Positions 51,250 through 60,670 of a stretch of 64,000 bases of DNA are shown in pieces. The stretch spans positions 48,009 to 112,008 of the forward strand of contig JADZDD010000010.1 of assembly GCA_020851235.1 (NCBI GenBank), given 5' to 3'. Origin of the DNA: Burkholderiales bacterium. GTDB lineage: Bacteria; Pseudomonadota; Gammaproteobacteria; Burkholderiales; Casimicrobiaceae. The translations under genes and the position numbers were made by a program. Positions within the stretch are counted from its first letter, which is position 1; each line of letters opens with the position of its first letter. The notes beneath the pieces are model-generated. The model saw nothing but the letters and a program-made list of their open reading frames with translations. It searched no databases and was not told where the DNA came from.

Positions 51250-51782
51250 TTGACGTGGATCCCGTGCTCGGGATCGAAGCCCGGACGGCCTTCGCCGCGA
51301 TCGGCCGCCGCCGACAGCTCGCCCACGAGCTCGTCGAGCTTGGCGTGGCTCATGTGACCGCACATCCGCCGATCGTTGACGAGGAGCACCGGCGCGTCAC
51401 CACACGCCCCCATGCACTCGCCCTCCTTCAGCGTGAATTTGCCGTCGGCGGTGGTCTCGTTGAAGTCGACGCCGAGCTTCTCCTTCAGGTGATTGGCTGC
51501 CGCATTGGCTCCGGAGAGTGCGCACGGCAGATTCGTGCAGATCGTGACCTTGAACCGTCCCTGCGGCCGCATGTTGTACATCGTGTAGAACGACGCCACC
51601 TCGTACACCGCCACGGGCGGCATATCGAGATAACGGGCGACGGCGTCCATGAGATCGGTGGACAACCAGCCGTGCTCGTCCTGCGCGTAACCCAGCGCCG
51701 CCATCACCGCCGACTGCTTCTGGTCGGGCGGATACTTGGTGAGCTCGCGATCGATCTTGCGGGTGAGGTCGGCCGATAGCAT
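51246..51782 (-). CDS. nuoE: NADH-quinone oxidoreductase subunit E
   Basis: 178 aa. The thioredoxin-like fold holds the [2Fe-2S] N1a cysteines in [10 protein letters not shown] and [11 protein letters not shown]. It accompanies NuoF at the tip of the peripheral arm. In this operon nuoE is separated from nuoD by an extra exported-protein gene that ends 15 bp upstream of it. Confidence 0.97.
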   Translation of the reverse strand: MLSADLTRKIDRELTKYPPDQKQSAVMAALGYAQDEHGWLSTDLMDAVARYLDMPPVAVYEVASFYTMYNMRPQGRFKVTICTNLPCALSGANAAANHLKEKLGVDFNETTADGKFTLKEGECMGACGDAPVLLVNDRRMCGHMSHAKLDELVGELSAAADRGEGRPGFDPEHGIHVK

Positions 51783-51797
51783 GTCGTTACGCCTGCA

Positions 51798-52256
51798 TCA
51801 CTGGAGGTAATAGCCCACGGGACGCCATACGCCGTCGCTCTCGAGGAGCATGGTCACCTCCTCGGTGGCCGTCTTGTCGCCGGCGAACTTCGTCGTGAAG
51901 TGGATGGCGATCTTCATGCCCGGCTTCACGGCACCGGAGGGATCCGACGGATCCGGCGGCGCGCCGACGTAGGCGAGCTTGTCGCCGCTGCGCGCGGTCA
52001 CCTTGCCCAGACCCCGCCGCAGCTTCGGCGCCCCCTCGACGAATGCCTGTCGTGTCACCGACGTGCGAAACGGTTCGGCCGCCGCGGTCCAGGCGTCGGC
52101 GTACTGCTGCTTGTCGACCCGGGCAAGCCACGTCTGCGCGGCATTGAGCGCTTCGCGCTGGGGCGGCGTCATGCCCTGCGCCCAGGCCACCGGCACCAGG
52201 GCGCATGTGACCGCCAACGCGGCGTAGCGCAGGTAAGAGAGCGGGCGGCAGCGCAT
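51798..52256 (-). CDS. DUF4019-like exported protein inside the nuo operon
   Basis: 152 aa. A signal peptide (basic SYLRY, then AALAVTCALVPVAWA) predicts cleavage near AWA-QG, so the mature protein should be periplasmic. The mature part starts with a helix containing REALNAAQTWLARVDKQQYADAW and ends in a beta-rich half (VWRPVGYYLQ), the layout of DUF4019 proteins, whose function is unknown. It lies 6 bp after nuoD and 15 bp before nuoE, so it is an integral member of the operon. It is not a known complex I subunit; an assembly or accessory role is only an inference. Confidence 0.8.
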   Translation of the reverse strand: MRCRPLSYLRYAALAVTCALVPVAWAQGMTPPQREALNAAQTWLARVDKQQYADAWTAAAEPFRTSVTRQAFVEGAPKLRRGLGKVTARSGDKLAYVGAPPDPSDPSGAVKPGMKIAIHFTTKFAGDKTATEEVTMLLESDGVWRPVGYYLQ

Positions 52257-52262
52257 GAGCCA

Positions 52263-53516
52263 TCACCGATCGATCGACCCGAAGACGATGTCCTGCGTCC
52301 CGATGATCGCGACGACGTCGGCGATCATGTGCCCACGCGCCATCTCGTCGAGTGCCGCGAGATGCGCGTAGTCGGGCGCGCGCAGCTTGACGCGATATGG
52401 CTTGTTCGCCCCGTCGGAGACGATGTAGACGCCGAACTCGCCCTTGGGGTGCTCGATCGCCGCGTACGCCTCGCCGGGCGGCACGTGCATCCCCTCGCTG
52501 AACAGCTTGAAGTGGTGGATGAGGTCTTCCATCCCGGTCTTCATCGCCTCGCGCGGCGGCGGTGCCACCTTGTAGTTGTCGACGATGACGGGACCGGGAT
52601 TGACCTTCAACCATTGCACGCACTGCTCGATGATGCGATTCGACTGCCGCATCTCGGCGATGCGGACGAGATAGCGGTCGTAGCAGTCACCGTTCGTGCC
52701 GACCGGGATCTCGAACTGCATCCGGTCGTAGACCTCGTACGGCTGCTTGCGGCGCAGGTCCCAGGCGACACCCGAGCCGCGCAGCATCGGCCCGGTGAAG
52801 CCCAGCGCGAGCGCGCGCTCCGGCGACACGACGCCGATGCCGACCGTGCGCTGCTTCCAGATCCGGTTCTCGGTAAGCAGCACCTCGTACTCATCGACGC
52901 ACTTGGGGAATCGCCGGGTGAAATCCTCGATGAAGTCGAGCAATCCTCCCTGGCGTGCCTCGTTCAGCTCGCGCAACGCGCGCGCGCTGCGCAGCTTCGA
53001 CGGCTGGTACTGCGGCATGCGATCGGGCAGGTCGCGGTACACGCCGCCCGGTCGGTAGTACGCGGCGTGCATGCGGGCCCCCGAGACGGCCTCGTACACG
53101 TCGAAGAGGTCCTCGCGCTCGCGAAAAGCGTAGAGGAACGGCGTCATGGCGCCGCAATCGAGCGAATGACTCCCGAGCCACAGCAGGTGATTGAGGATCC
53201 GGGTGATCTCGTCGAACATGACGCGGATGTACTGCGCCCGTTCCGGCACCTCGATGCCGAGCAGCCGCTCGATCGCGAGGCAGTACGCGTGCTCGTTGCA
53301 CATCATGGACACGTAGTCGAGGCGGTCCATGTACGGCAGCGACTGGATGTACGTCCGCGTCTCGGCGAGCTTCTCGGTCGCCCGATGGAGCAGCCCGATG
53401 TGCGGATCGGCGCGCTCGATCACCTCGCCGTCGAGCTCGAGGACGAGGCGCAGCACCCCGTGTGCCGCCGGGTGCTGCGGCCCGAAGTTCATGGTGAAGT
53501 TGCGGATCTCGGCCAC
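52263..53516 (-). CDS. nuoD: NADH-quinone oxidoreductase subunit D
   Basis: 417 aa from GTG 53516 ([20 protein letters not shown]). This conserved N-terminus holds the quinone-site histidine region GPQHPAAHG. It is the 49-kDa subunit, related to NiFe-hydrogenase large subunits, and forms the quinone chamber with NuoB. The Shine-Dalgarno sequence is weak, so translation may be coupled to the small gene ending 12 bp upstream. Confidence 0.97.
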   Translation of the reverse strand: MAEIRNFTMNFGPQHPAAHGVLRLVLELDGEVIERADPHIGLLHRATEKLAETRTYIQSLPYMDRLDYVSMMCNEHAYCLAIERLLGIEVPERAQYIRVMFDEITRILNHLLWLGSHSLDCGAMTPFLYAFREREDLFDVYEAVSGARMHAAYYRPGGVYRDLPDRMPQYQPSKLRSARALRELNEARQGGLLDFIEDFTRRFPKCVDEYEVLLTENRIWKQRTVGIGVVSPERALALGFTGPMLRGSGVAWDLRRKQPYEVYDRMQFEIPVGTNGDCYDRYLVRIAEMRQSNRIIEQCVQWLKVNPGPVIVDNYKVAPPPREAMKTGMEDLIHHFKLFSEGMHVPPGEAYAAIEHPKGEFGVYIVSDGANKPYRVKLRAPDYAHLAALDEMARGHMIADVVAIIGTQDIVFGSIDR

Positions 53517-53528
53517 GAAACGCCCGAT

Positions 53529-53657
53529 CTAGCGGAAGAGCTCGAAGCCCAGGACCACCGACGAGACGACGAGCGCGGCGTACGGCAGCTTGCAGCCGGT
53601 CGTCATCATCTCCGTGGTCACGCGCACGCGCGGTGCGACACCGTCGCGCTTCGTCAT
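53529..53657 (-). CDS. Unlabelled 42-aa membrane mini-protein between nuoC and nuoD
   Basis: A 43-codon frame starts at ATG 53657 behind GGAGG (6 bp) and stops at TAG 53529. The product begins MTKRDGVAPRVRVTTEMM and has one hydrophobic helix (LPYAALVVSSVVLGFELF), so it may be a single-pass inner-membrane peptide. It fills a 154-bp gap in a tightly packed operon. No family is recognised; coding status rests on the ribosome site, the hydrophobic helix and position. Confidence 0.5.
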   Translation of the reverse strand: MTKRDGVAPRVRVTTEMMTTGCKLPYAALVVSSVVLGFELFR

Positions 53658-53670
53658 GCCTCGCCTCCGC

Positions 53671-54270
53671 TCACTTGGTGCCTCCGTAATGTTCTTCGCG
53701 GATGACGCGCGGCACGATCTCGCGCGGCTCGATCGTCACCGGCTGGTAGATGACGCGCTTCTGCTCGGGGTCGTAGCGCATCTCGACGTGGCCCGAGATC
53801 GGGAAATCCTTGCGGAACGGGTGGCCGACGAAGCCGTAGTCGGTGAGGATCCGGCGCAGGTCCGGATGGCCCTCGAACACGATGCCGTAGAGGTCGAAGG
53901 CCTCGCGCTCGAACCAGTTCGCGCAGGGCCACACGTCGACGATGCTCGCGACGACCGGAAAGTCGTCGTCGGTGGCAAACACGCGAACGCGCAGCCGCCA
54001 GTTGTGCGTGACCGACAGGAGGTGGTACACGGCCGCAAAGCGTGGCCCGTCCCACACCCCGTCGCCGTACGTCGAGTAATCGACGCCGCAAACGTCGATC
54101 AGCGTCTCGAAGCGCAGCTCCGGGCGATCGCGCAACTCCCGCATCAACGCCGCGTGGCCGCTCGCGGGCACCACGATGGTGATCTCACCGCGATCGGTCA
54201 CGACGCTCGTCAGACGGTCGCCGAAAGCGGCCGCGAGTGCCGCGCCGAGGGTCTCGAGTCGACTGGCCAT
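53671..54270 (-). CDS. nuoC: NADH-quinone oxidoreductase subunit C
   Basis: 199 aa from ATG 54270, which shares one base with the nuoB stop (TGATG). It is the 30-kDa subunit, with the signature region [22 protein letters not shown] and [13 protein letters not shown]. It is a peripheral-arm subunit next to NuoD; here the two are separate genes, not fused as in E. coli. Confidence 0.97.
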   Translation of the reverse strand: MASRLETLGAALAAAFGDRLTSVVTDRGEITIVVPASGHAALMRELRDRPELRFETLIDVCGVDYSTYGDGVWDGPRFAAVYHLLSVTHNWRLRVRVFATDDDFPVVASIVDVWPCANWFEREAFDLYGIVFEGHPDLRRILTDYGFVGHPFRKDFPISGHVEMRYDPEQKRVIYQPVTIEPREIVPRVIREEHYGGTK

Positions 54271-54746
54271 CAGCGCGCGATCGTGTTCGTCCGCCAGATC
54301 TTGTTCTGGAGCTGGAGGATGCCGTAGAGAAGCGCCTCGGACGTCGGCGGACAGCCGGGAACGTAGATGTCGACCGGCACGATCCGGTCGCAGCCGCGCA
54401 CCACCGAGTACGAGTAGTGGTAGTAGCCGCCGCCGTTGGCGCACGACCCCATCGAGATGACCCAGCGGGGCTCGGCCATCTGGTCATAGACCTTGCGCAG
54501 TGCCGGCGCCATCTTGTTGCACAGCGTTCCGGCCACGATCATGACGTCCGACTGGCGCGGGCTCGGCCGGAAGATGACACCGAAGCGATCGAGATCGTAG
54601 CGCGCGGCGCCGGCGTGCATCATCTCGACCGCGCAGCACGCGAGCCCGAAGGTGACGGGCCACATCGAGCCGTTGCGCGCCCAGTTGATGACCCCGTCGA
54701 GCGTCGTGGTGACGAAGCCCTTGTCGAGCACGCCCTCAATGGCCAT
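54270..54746 (-). CDS. nuoB: NADH-quinone oxidoreductase subunit B
   Basis: 158 aa. The vicinal cysteines of CCAVEMMH and the later [11 protein letters not shown] motif bind the N2 [4Fe-4S] cluster, the last electron carrier before quinone. It follows nuoA by 21 bp and precedes nuoC. The length is typical. Confidence 0.97.
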   Translation of the reverse strand: MAIEGVLDKGFVTTTLDGVINWARNGSMWPVTFGLACCAVEMMHAGAARYDLDRFGVIFRPSPRQSDVMIVAGTLCNKMAPALRKVYDQMAEPRWVISMGSCANGGGYYHYSYSVVRGCDRIVPVDIYVPGCPPTSEALLYGILQLQNKIWRTNTIAR

Positions 54747-54767
54747 GGCGAGCCCCCTTGCGCAGCC

Positions 54768-55124
54768 CTACTCCCACTCCAGTGCCCCCTTCTTCCACTC
54801 GTACGCGAAGCCCACGACGAGGATCGTGAGGAAGACGAGCATCGCGACGAAGCCCTCCCATCCGATGTCCTGCAGCACGACACCCCAGGGGAAGAGGAAC
54901 GCGATCTCGAGGTCGAAGAGGATGAAGAGGATCGCCACGAGGTAGTAGCGAACGTCGAATTTCATGCGGGCGTCCTCGAACGCCTCGAAGCCGCACTCGT
55001 AAGGCGAGGTCTTCTCCGGGTCGGGGCGGCTGGGCGACAGGAACTTGCCCAGCGAGAGCAGCACGACGCCGAGGCCGAGACCCACGACGATGAAGAGGAG
55101 GATGGGAAAGTACTGTTCCAGCAT
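54768..55124 (-). CDS. nuoA: NADH-quinone oxidoreductase subunit A
   Basis: 118 aa with three transmembrane helices. The conserved loop [25 protein letters not shown] is split here as [10 protein letters not shown] and [17 protein letters not shown], the latter carrying membrane glutamate/aspartate residues. It is the first gene of the nuo operon, about 170 bp after tRNA-Leu on the same strand. Confidence 0.96.
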   Translation of the reverse strand: MLEQYFPILLFIVVGLGLGVVLLSLGKFLSPSRPDPEKTSPYECGFEAFEDARMKFDVRYYLVAILFILFDLEIAFLFPWGVVLQDIGWEGFVAMLVFLTILVVGFAYEWKKGALEWE

Positions 55125-55293
55125 CGGCTCAATTCCGGTCGGCTCGTCCTACCTCGTCTGGTGCAGCCGACGACGCCGTTGGCGTCCGCGGCTCGACCTG
55201 GCTGTCACGTCCTGTCCGTACGTCGTTGCTGCGTGTTGCATGGTCGCCTGTGCTTCGTGCCCGGTGGCGACGCTCGTCGCTGCCGGAAACTGC

Positions 55294-55378
55294 TGGTGCC
55301 GACGGGGAGACTCGAACTCCCACGGCTTTCGCCACTGCCCCCTCAAGACAGCGTGTCTACCAATTTCACCACGTCGGC
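55294..55378 (-). tRNA. tRNA-Leu (anticodon GAG)
   Basis: 85 nt with a long variable arm and encoded CCA (55294-55296 on the plus strand as TGG). The acceptor stem is GCCGACG/CGTCGGC, the anticodon stem CTGTC/GGCAG encloses TTGAGGG with anticodon GAG, and the T-loop is TTCGAGT. It reads CUC/CUU leucine codons. The secG-tRNA-Leu-nuoA order is common in related bacteria. Confidence 0.96.
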
Positions 55379-55431
55379 GGTGTCCATGGATCGAACCTCA
55401 CGTTGCGATCCTCTGTTCGACAGCATCTATT

Positions 55432-55908
55432 CTACTTCGGCACGTCCGCGGCCTTCGACGGCGTTGAACCAGACCCGCCACCCGGTGCGGCCGGCGGCGT
55501 CGGTGCCGCCGTGGACGCCGGTGCAGGAGGCGTGCCCGTGGCCGGCGCCGGCGCGGTGCCGCTCGCGGGTGTTGCCGGGACGGTCGAAGGCACCGGAACG
55601 TCGGAGGCCTTCGGCGCGGGTGCCGCCGGCATCGTCGACATCACGCCATCCTGCACGTTGCCACGAGTGTGCAGCGTGCCGAGATACGTGAGCGCGAGAC
55701 TCGAGGCGAAGAAGATCGCCGCGAGGATTGCCGTGCTGCGCGACAGGAAGTTGGCGGAGCCTGCGGCGCCGAAGACGCTTCCCGACGATCCGCTGCCAAA
55801 CGCCGCGCCCATGTCCGCGCCCTTGCCATGCTGCAGCAGGACGAGTCCGCAGACCACCAGCGCGACGAGCAGGTGGACCATGAGCAGTATCGATTCCAGG
55901 AGTTGCAT
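55432..55908 (-). CDS. secG: Preprotein translocase subunit SecG
   Basis: 158 aa. The first 75 residues hold two membrane helices and the SecG signature VLLQHGKGADMGAAFGSGSSGSVFG. The rest is an extended tail rich in Pro, Ala and Thr, making it longer than the 110-aa E. coli protein but usual for betaproteobacteria. SecG assists SecYE in protein export. It lies between tpiA and tRNA-Leu. Confidence 0.95.
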   Translation of the reverse strand: MQLLESILLMVHLLVALVVCGLVLLQHGKGADMGAAFGSGSSGSVFGAAGSANFLSRSTAILAAIFFASSLALTYLGTLHTRGNVQDGVMSTMPAAPAPKASDVPVPSTVPATPASGTAPAPATGTPPAPASTAAPTPPAAPGGGSGSTPSKAADVPK

Positions 55909-55989
55909 GATCTCGTTCCCATCGGAACGCCCGTGGCGTCCCTCGTTACCCTGCGGACAGCGCTGCCGCCCGCGGCCCTGCTGGCAGGA

Positions 55990-56736
55990 TCACGCGCCTG
56001 CGATCGCGAGAAACTCAGCCGCGTCGAGTGAAGCTCCACCGACGAGACCCCCGTCGACGTCCGCCTGCGCAAACAGCGCGCCTGCGTTCGCCGCCTTGAC
56101 GCTCCCGCCGTACAGGATCGGGACCCCCGCCGCCGCGGCACCGCGCAAGCGAAGCCGAAGATGCGCGTGCACGTCCTGCGCCTGTTGCGGCGTTGCCGTG
56201 CGTCCGGTACCGATCGCCCACACCGGCTCGTAGGCGAGCACCGTGCGTGCGCAATCCGCGCCCAATCGCTGCACCACGGCGTCCACCTGCCGCGTCACCG
56301 CCTCCTGCCACTGCCCGGCGTCGCGCTCCGCGAGCGTCTCGCCGACGCACACGACCGGGGTCAATCCCGCGCCGAGTGCGGCCGCTGCCTTGGCGGCAAC
56401 GATGGCGTCGGTCTCGCCGCAGCCATGCCGGCGCTCCGAGTGCCCCACGAGCACGTAGCGGCAACCGAACTCGGCGAGCATCGCTGCCGACACCTGCCCC
56501 GTGTACGCCCCCGACGCGTATTCGCTCACGTCCTGCGCCCCCCAAGCGATCGGCGACCCGCCAAGCGCGTCCCTCGCCTGCGCGAGGTACGGATACGGCA
56601 CGCATAATGCGACGTCGCGGTCGGGACGGGCGCGCCACCCGGCGATGAGTGCGGCGAGCAAGGTGGCGTTGGCCGCCGCGCTGCCGTTCATCTTCCAGTT
56701 GCCCACGACGAGCTTGCCGCGCTGCGGGGTGCTCAC
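55990..56736 (-). CDS. tpiA: Triosephosphate isomerase
   Basis: 248 aa from GTG 56736, with AGGA 5 bp upstream; the frame extends further but homology begins at STPQRGKLVVGNWKMNG. Active-site elements are K in GNWKMNG, H in VGHSERR, and E in VLAYEPVWAIGTG, followed by the YGGSVKAAN phosphate loop. It interconverts dihydroxyacetone phosphate and glyceraldehyde 3-phosphate. secG follows 81 bp downstream. Confidence 0.97.
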   Translation of the reverse strand: MSTPQRGKLVVGNWKMNGSAAANATLLAALIAGWRARPDRDVALCVPYPYLAQARDALGGSPIAWGAQDVSEYASGAYTGQVSAAMLAEFGCRYVLVGHSERRHGCGETDAIVAAKAAAALGAGLTPVVCVGETLAERDAGQWQEAVTRQVDAVVQRLGADCARTVLAYEPVWAIGTGRTATPQQAQDVHAHLRLRLRGAAAAGVPILYGGSVKAANAGALFAQADVDGGLVGGASLDAAEFLAIAGA

Positions 56737-56959
56737 GGTAGTCCTGTGGATCGACGGGGATGGATCGGCGGAGGACCCTCCGTCGACAAATCCGGAAAAT
56801 CGGTGCGTCAAACCGTGGAATTTTAGCGTGGCGCAGTGCGTGCGGTCAAACCACGCCCGAGCGTTCGCCTTCGCAGCCGACGTCCGTGCAACGCGAAGCC
56901 GCGAAGCTCCTGCCGCCGCGCCCCGCACCCGGTCCGGCGGGAAGCCGGAGCCTTCGCAC

Positions 56960-58249
56960 TCAGGTGTTGCGAATCGGGACCGAACGGCGCGCCGCGCGCA
57001 GGCTCGGCGCGGGCTCCTCGCCACCGTAGCGCGCGCGCACGTAGTCGAAGATGATGGCCTCGAAGTCGGCGGCAATGCTCTCGCCCTTGAGCGTCACGGT
57101 CTTCTGCCCATCGACGAAGACCGGCGCCACCGGCGTCTCGCCGCTGCCCGGCAGGCTGATGCCGATGTTGGCCATCTTCGACTCACCCGGGCCGTTCACG
57201 ACGCATCCCATCACTGCGACGGTCATATTCTCGACGCCCGGGTAGCGCGTACGCCACACCGGCATGCTGCGCCGAAGGAAACCCTGGATGTCCTGCGCGA
57301 GCTGCTGGAATACCGTGCTCGTCGTGCGGCCGCAGCCGGGGCACGCGCTGACGAGCGGCGCGAACGAGCGCAGCCCCATCGTCTGCAGCAGCTCCTGCGC
57401 CACCGTCACCTCGCGGGTCCGGTCACCACCCGGCTCCGGGGTGAGCGACATGCGAATGGTGTCGCCGATGCCCTGTTGCAACAGGACCGCGAGCGCAGCG
57501 CTCGAGGCGATGATGCCCTTGGTGCCCATCCCCGCCTCGGTGAGGCCCACGTGCAGCGGATAGTCGCAGCGACGGGCCAGCTCCTGGTACACCGCGATCA
57601 GGTCCTGCACGTTCGACATCTTGCATGCGAGGATGATCGCGTCGCCCGGCAAGCCCAACGCCTCGGCGAGCTGCGCGCTGCGGATCGCCGAGGTGATGAG
57701 CGCCTCGCGCATCACCGTCGTTGCATCCTGCGGCTGGCGCGATCGCGCATTGTCGTCCATGAGCTGCGCCAGGAGATCCTGGTCGAGGCTGCCCCAGTTG
57801 ACGCCGATGCGCACCGGCTTGCCGTAGTCGATGGCGCGCTCGATGATCATGGCGAACTGCGGGTCGTGCTTGCTGCCGCGCCCGACGTTGCCCGGATTGA
57901 TGCGGTATTTGGCGAGCGCCTTCGCGCAATCGGGAAAGTTCGACAGCAGCTTGTGCCCATTGAAGTGGAAGTCGCCGATCAGCGGCACCTCGCAGCCCAT
58001 CCGGTCGAGCGCGTCGCGGATGCGCGGAACCGCGTCGGCAGCCTCCGAGGTATTGACCGAGACGCGGACGAGCTCCGAGCCCGCGTCGGCGAGCGCCTTG
58101 ACCTGGGTCACGGTGGCCGCGACGTCGCCGGTATCGGTGTTGGTCATCGACTGCACGACGATCGGGGAGCCGCTGCCGATCGGGACGCCGCCGACTCGCA
58201 CGGTACGGGTGCGGCGACGGATGATGGGAGGCCGGTTGAGCGTGGTCAC
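56960..58249 (-). CDS. ispG: 4-hydroxy-3-methylbut-2-enyl diphosphate synthase (flavodoxin)
   Basis: 429 aa from GTG 58249. It has the N-terminal TIM-barrel segment [17 protein letters not shown] and the C-terminal [4Fe-4S] ligands in [10 protein letters not shown] and GCVVNGPGE. It catalyses the penultimate step of the MEP isoprenoid pathway. A 223-bp gap without a visible gene separates it from tpiA. Confidence 0.97.
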   Translation of the reverse strand: MTTLNRPPIIRRRTRTVRVGGVPIGSGSPIVVQSMTNTDTGDVAATVTQVKALADAGSELVRVSVNTSEAADAVPRIRDALDRMGCEVPLIGDFHFNGHKLLSNFPDCAKALAKYRINPGNVGRGSKHDPQFAMIIERAIDYGKPVRIGVNWGSLDQDLLAQLMDDNARSRQPQDATTVMREALITSAIRSAQLAEALGLPGDAIILACKMSNVQDLIAVYQELARRCDYPLHVGLTEAGMGTKGIIASSAALAVLLQQGIGDTIRMSLTPEPGGDRTREVTVAQELLQTMGLRSFAPLVSACPGCGRTTSTVFQQLAQDIQGFLRRSMPVWRTRYPGVENMTVAVMGCVVNGPGESKMANIGISLPGSGETPVAPVFVDGQKTVTLKGESIAADFEAIIFDYVRARYGGEEPAPSLRAARRSVPIRNT

Positions 58250-58438
58250 GTAGGGGATTCGTGCGGGCTGCGCACGCGAAAGCGATCGGCGATTCTAACA
58301 TTCGACGTCGCCGCCCCGCCTCTTGCCACCCCGCCCGCCCCGCACCGGCGCCTGTGCGAACATCACACCGAATGAGCGCGCGACCGCCGCCAGCACGTCC
58401 GACGGGCCCCGTCGTCACCGGGTACCCGGGGTAGACCC

Positions 58439-59524
58439 GTGACGTCGCGCACACCCGGCCCTCACGCCGCGCCGCGTACCCGCGCGGCCGCGCGAACGCG
58501 CGCGGACGTGACCGGTGCCACCCTCACACCGGCTCCAGCGGCCAAGACCCACGCCGACGCCGCGGCCACGATGCACGATCTCGCGGTGCGCGTCGCCTGG
58601 CACGCATTCGTCGAGGGGCGCACGCAGGCGGAGATCGCCGCCGCACTCGACCTGTCGCGAACCAAGGTGGCGCGGCTCGTCGCCGTGGCGCGCGACAGCG
58701 GCGTGGTGAACATCCACGTCCGCGCCGCGCATACGGCCCGGATCGCGCGCGAGCGCGAACTCGTCGCCCGCTTCGGCTTGACCGATGCCATCGTCGTTCC
58801 CGCGGCCGCGCCGGGTGCTGTGGAGGCGCAGATCGGCGCCGCCGCCGGTGCATTCCTGCGCGCCACGCTCCGTGCGGGCAACACCGTCGCGGTGGGCTGG
58901 GGAGCGACGCTTTCGGCCTGCGCCCGCGCGCTCGGTGCAAGCCCCGTGCCGCAGCTCACCGTGGTCTCGCTCCTGGGCGGCATGACGCACTCGCGTGCGG
59001 TCAACCCGTCCGCCGTGGCGCGACGCATGGCCGATGCGTTTGCGGCCACGTGCCACCAGATCACTGCGCCGCTCGTCGTCGCTCACGCGGCGACGTGCGA
59101 GCGGCTGTGGCGCGAGCCCGGCCTCGCGCGCGTGCGCGCCCGGGCGCGGCGTGCCGATCTCGCGCTCGTGAGCGTCGGTGGCACCGATCCCGACGCCACG
59201 CTATTTCGGGAAGGGCTCGTGAGCGAGGCCGAACGACGAAGCCTCGTCGAAGCCGGCGCCGTCGGCGATGTCCTCTGCCAGTTCCTCGATGCCGTCGGTG
59301 CCGTGCTCGACCATCCGGTGAACCGGCGCATGGTCGCGGTGCCACCCTCCGAGTTGGCGCAGGTGCGCGAAGTCGTCGTCGCGTCGGGCGGCGCGCGCAA
59401 GGCTCGCGCGCTGCGCGCCGCCCTTGCCGCGCTGCCGGTCACCGTCCTCATCACCGACGAGTCCGCCGCACGCGCCCTGGTCGAGGGACCCGCGCCTGCC
59501 AGGCGACGCGGAGCCGGAGCATGA
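58439..59524 (+). CDS. SorC/DeoR-type sugar-binding transcriptional regulator (first of a tandem pair)
   Basis: 361 aa from GTG 58439; ATG 58571 is an alternative that trims a low-complexity Ala/Arg/Thr leader but keeps the DNA-binding domain. The helix-turn-helix is in EGRTQAEIAAALDLSRTKVARLV. The effector-binding domain shows the family segments VAVGWGATLSACARAL, SLLGGMTHS and the C-terminal GGARKARALRAAL. SorC proteins bind sugar phosphates and control nearby catabolic genes. Its stop overlaps the next regulator as ATGA. Confidence 0.88.
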   Translation: MTSRTPGPHAAPRTRAAARTRADVTGATLTPAPAAKTHADAAATMHDLAVRVAWHAFVEGRTQAEIAAALDLSRTKVARLVAVARDSGVVNIHVRAAHTARIARERELVARFGLTDAIVVPAAAPGAVEAQIGAAAGAFLRATLRAGNTVAVGWGATLSACARALGASPVPQLTVVSLLGGMTHSRAVNPSAVARRMADAFAATCHQITAPLVVAHAATCERLWREPGLARVRARARRADLALVSVGGTDPDATLFREGLVSEAERRSLVEAGAVGDVLCQFLDAVGAVLDHPVNRRMVAVPPSELAQVREVVVASGGARKARALRAALAALPVTVLITDESAARALVEGPAPARRRGAGA

Positions 59525-60519
59525 GCGCGAAGGGCCGCCCCGAGCGCGAAGGACGCCCCGAGCGCGAAGGACGTCGAGCGCCGCCCGCGGTCCCCGACGC
59601 CGAGGCGATCGTGCGCGTGGCGTGGCTGTACTACCACGAAGGCCTGATGCAAGACGCGATCGCGCGCCGCATCGGTACCAACCGCGCGCGCGTCATTGCC
59701 TGGCTCGCCGCCGCGCGTGACCTCGGTGTGGTACGCGTGCACCTCGCCCCCCGCACGACGCGGGGCAACGCGCTCGAGCAGGCGCTCGTCGCGCGCTACG
59801 GGCTACGCACCGCGCGCGTCACGCCGGCGGCCATCGATCCGACCGCGACGGTGGCGCTCGTCGGCCACGCCGCCGGGACCTGGCTCGATGAACACGTGCG
59901 CGATGGCACGTCGGTGGGGATCGGCTGGGGTCGCACCCTCGAGATGAGCCTCAAGGCGGTCGGCGACGACGTCACGCGCACCCGGCTGTCGGTCGTCTCG
60001 CTCCTGGGGAGCCTCCCGTACTCCGGCGCGGTCACGCCGGCGACCGTCGCGCGCCGCATGGCCGATCTGCTCGCTGCCGACTGCTACCAGCTCACCGCAC
60101 CACTCCTCGTGAGTGACGCGGCGATGCGGGCTGCGCTGTGGCGCGAGCCGGCACTCGCCGACCTGCGCGAGCGCGCCTGCCGCGTCGACGTCGCGCTGGT
60201 GAGCGTCGGCGACCTGGGCCGCGACGCGACGCTCTTCCACGATGGTGTCATTCCCGCCGCGGAACGCGCTTCGCTCGCCGCGGCCGGCGCCGTGGGCGAC
60301 GTGCTCGGGCAGTTCCTCGACACGAACGGCCAACGCGTCGATCACCCGATCAATCGACGCATCGTCGCCTTCGATCTCGAGGCGCTGCGGGATCTCCCCA
60401 ACGTCGCCATCGCCTCGGGCGGCGTGCGCAAGGCGGCCGCGCTGCGTGCGGCGCTCCTCGCCATTCGCCCGGCCACGTTGATCACCGACGAAGCCGCCGC
60501 CGCGCGGCTCGTCGCCTGA
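59521..60519 (+). CDS. SorC/DeoR-type sugar-binding transcriptional regulator (second of a tandem pair)
   Basis: 332 aa, homologous along its length to the preceding regulator (VGIGWGRTLEMSLKAV, SLLGSLPYSGAV, ASGGVRKAAALRAAL). The helix-turn-helix is in HEGLMQDAIARRIGTNRARVIAWL. Near the start an 18-bp tandem duplication encodes RPEREG twice. It is translationally coupled to the first regulator and lies 39 bp before the promoter of the catabolic operon it probably controls. Confidence 0.88.
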   Translation: MSAKGRPEREGRPEREGRRAPPAVPDAEAIVRVAWLYYHEGLMQDAIARRIGTNRARVIAWLAAARDLGVVRVHLAPRTTRGNALEQALVARYGLRTARVTPAAIDPTATVALVGHAAGTWLDEHVRDGTSVGIGWGRTLEMSLKAVGDDVTRTRLSVVSLLGSLPYSGAVTPATVARRMADLLAADCYQLTAPLLVSDAAMRAALWREPALADLRERACRVDVALVSVGDLGRDATLFHDGVIPAAERASLAAAGAVGDVLGQFLDTNGQRVDHPINRRIVAFDLEALRDLPNVAIASGGVRKAAALRAALLAIRPATLITDEAAAARLVA

Positions 60520-60558
60520 CGGCCACCTCCTGCGACGCCTCGCGGGGCGTGCGTCGGA

Positions 60559-60587
60559 TTGACATCGGCCGCGTGCGGAGATATGTT
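60559..60587 (+). promoter_or_regulatory. Sigma-70 promoter of the SAF-oxidoreductase/E1 operon
   Basis: A perfect TTGACA (60559-60564), a 17-bp spacer and TATGTT (60582-60587) form one of the best promoter matches in the window. Transcription should start near 60594, inside the dyad at 60593-60605. Confidence 0.75.
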
Positions 60588-60592
60588 CGACG

Positions 60593-60605
60593 CAAATTAC
60601 ATTTG
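60593..60605. promoter_or_regulatory. Probable operator at the transcription start
   Basis: CAAAT-TAC-ATTTG is a perfect inverted repeat centred about 12 bp after the -10 element. Its AT-rich sequence stands out from the surroundings. Its position fits repressor binding by one or both adjacent SorC-type regulators. Confidence 0.55.
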
Positions 60606-60670
60606 TGCACGCAACCCGTACGGCCGGTCGCCGTGGCGGGCGCACCCGCCCAACGACCCCGGGTCATCCC

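Noticed and set aside
56737..56959. Possible gene in the ispG-tpiA gap
   Set aside because: Open frames here are shadows without ribosome sites or recognisable sequence; the gap is short and probably holds only the tpiA promoter.
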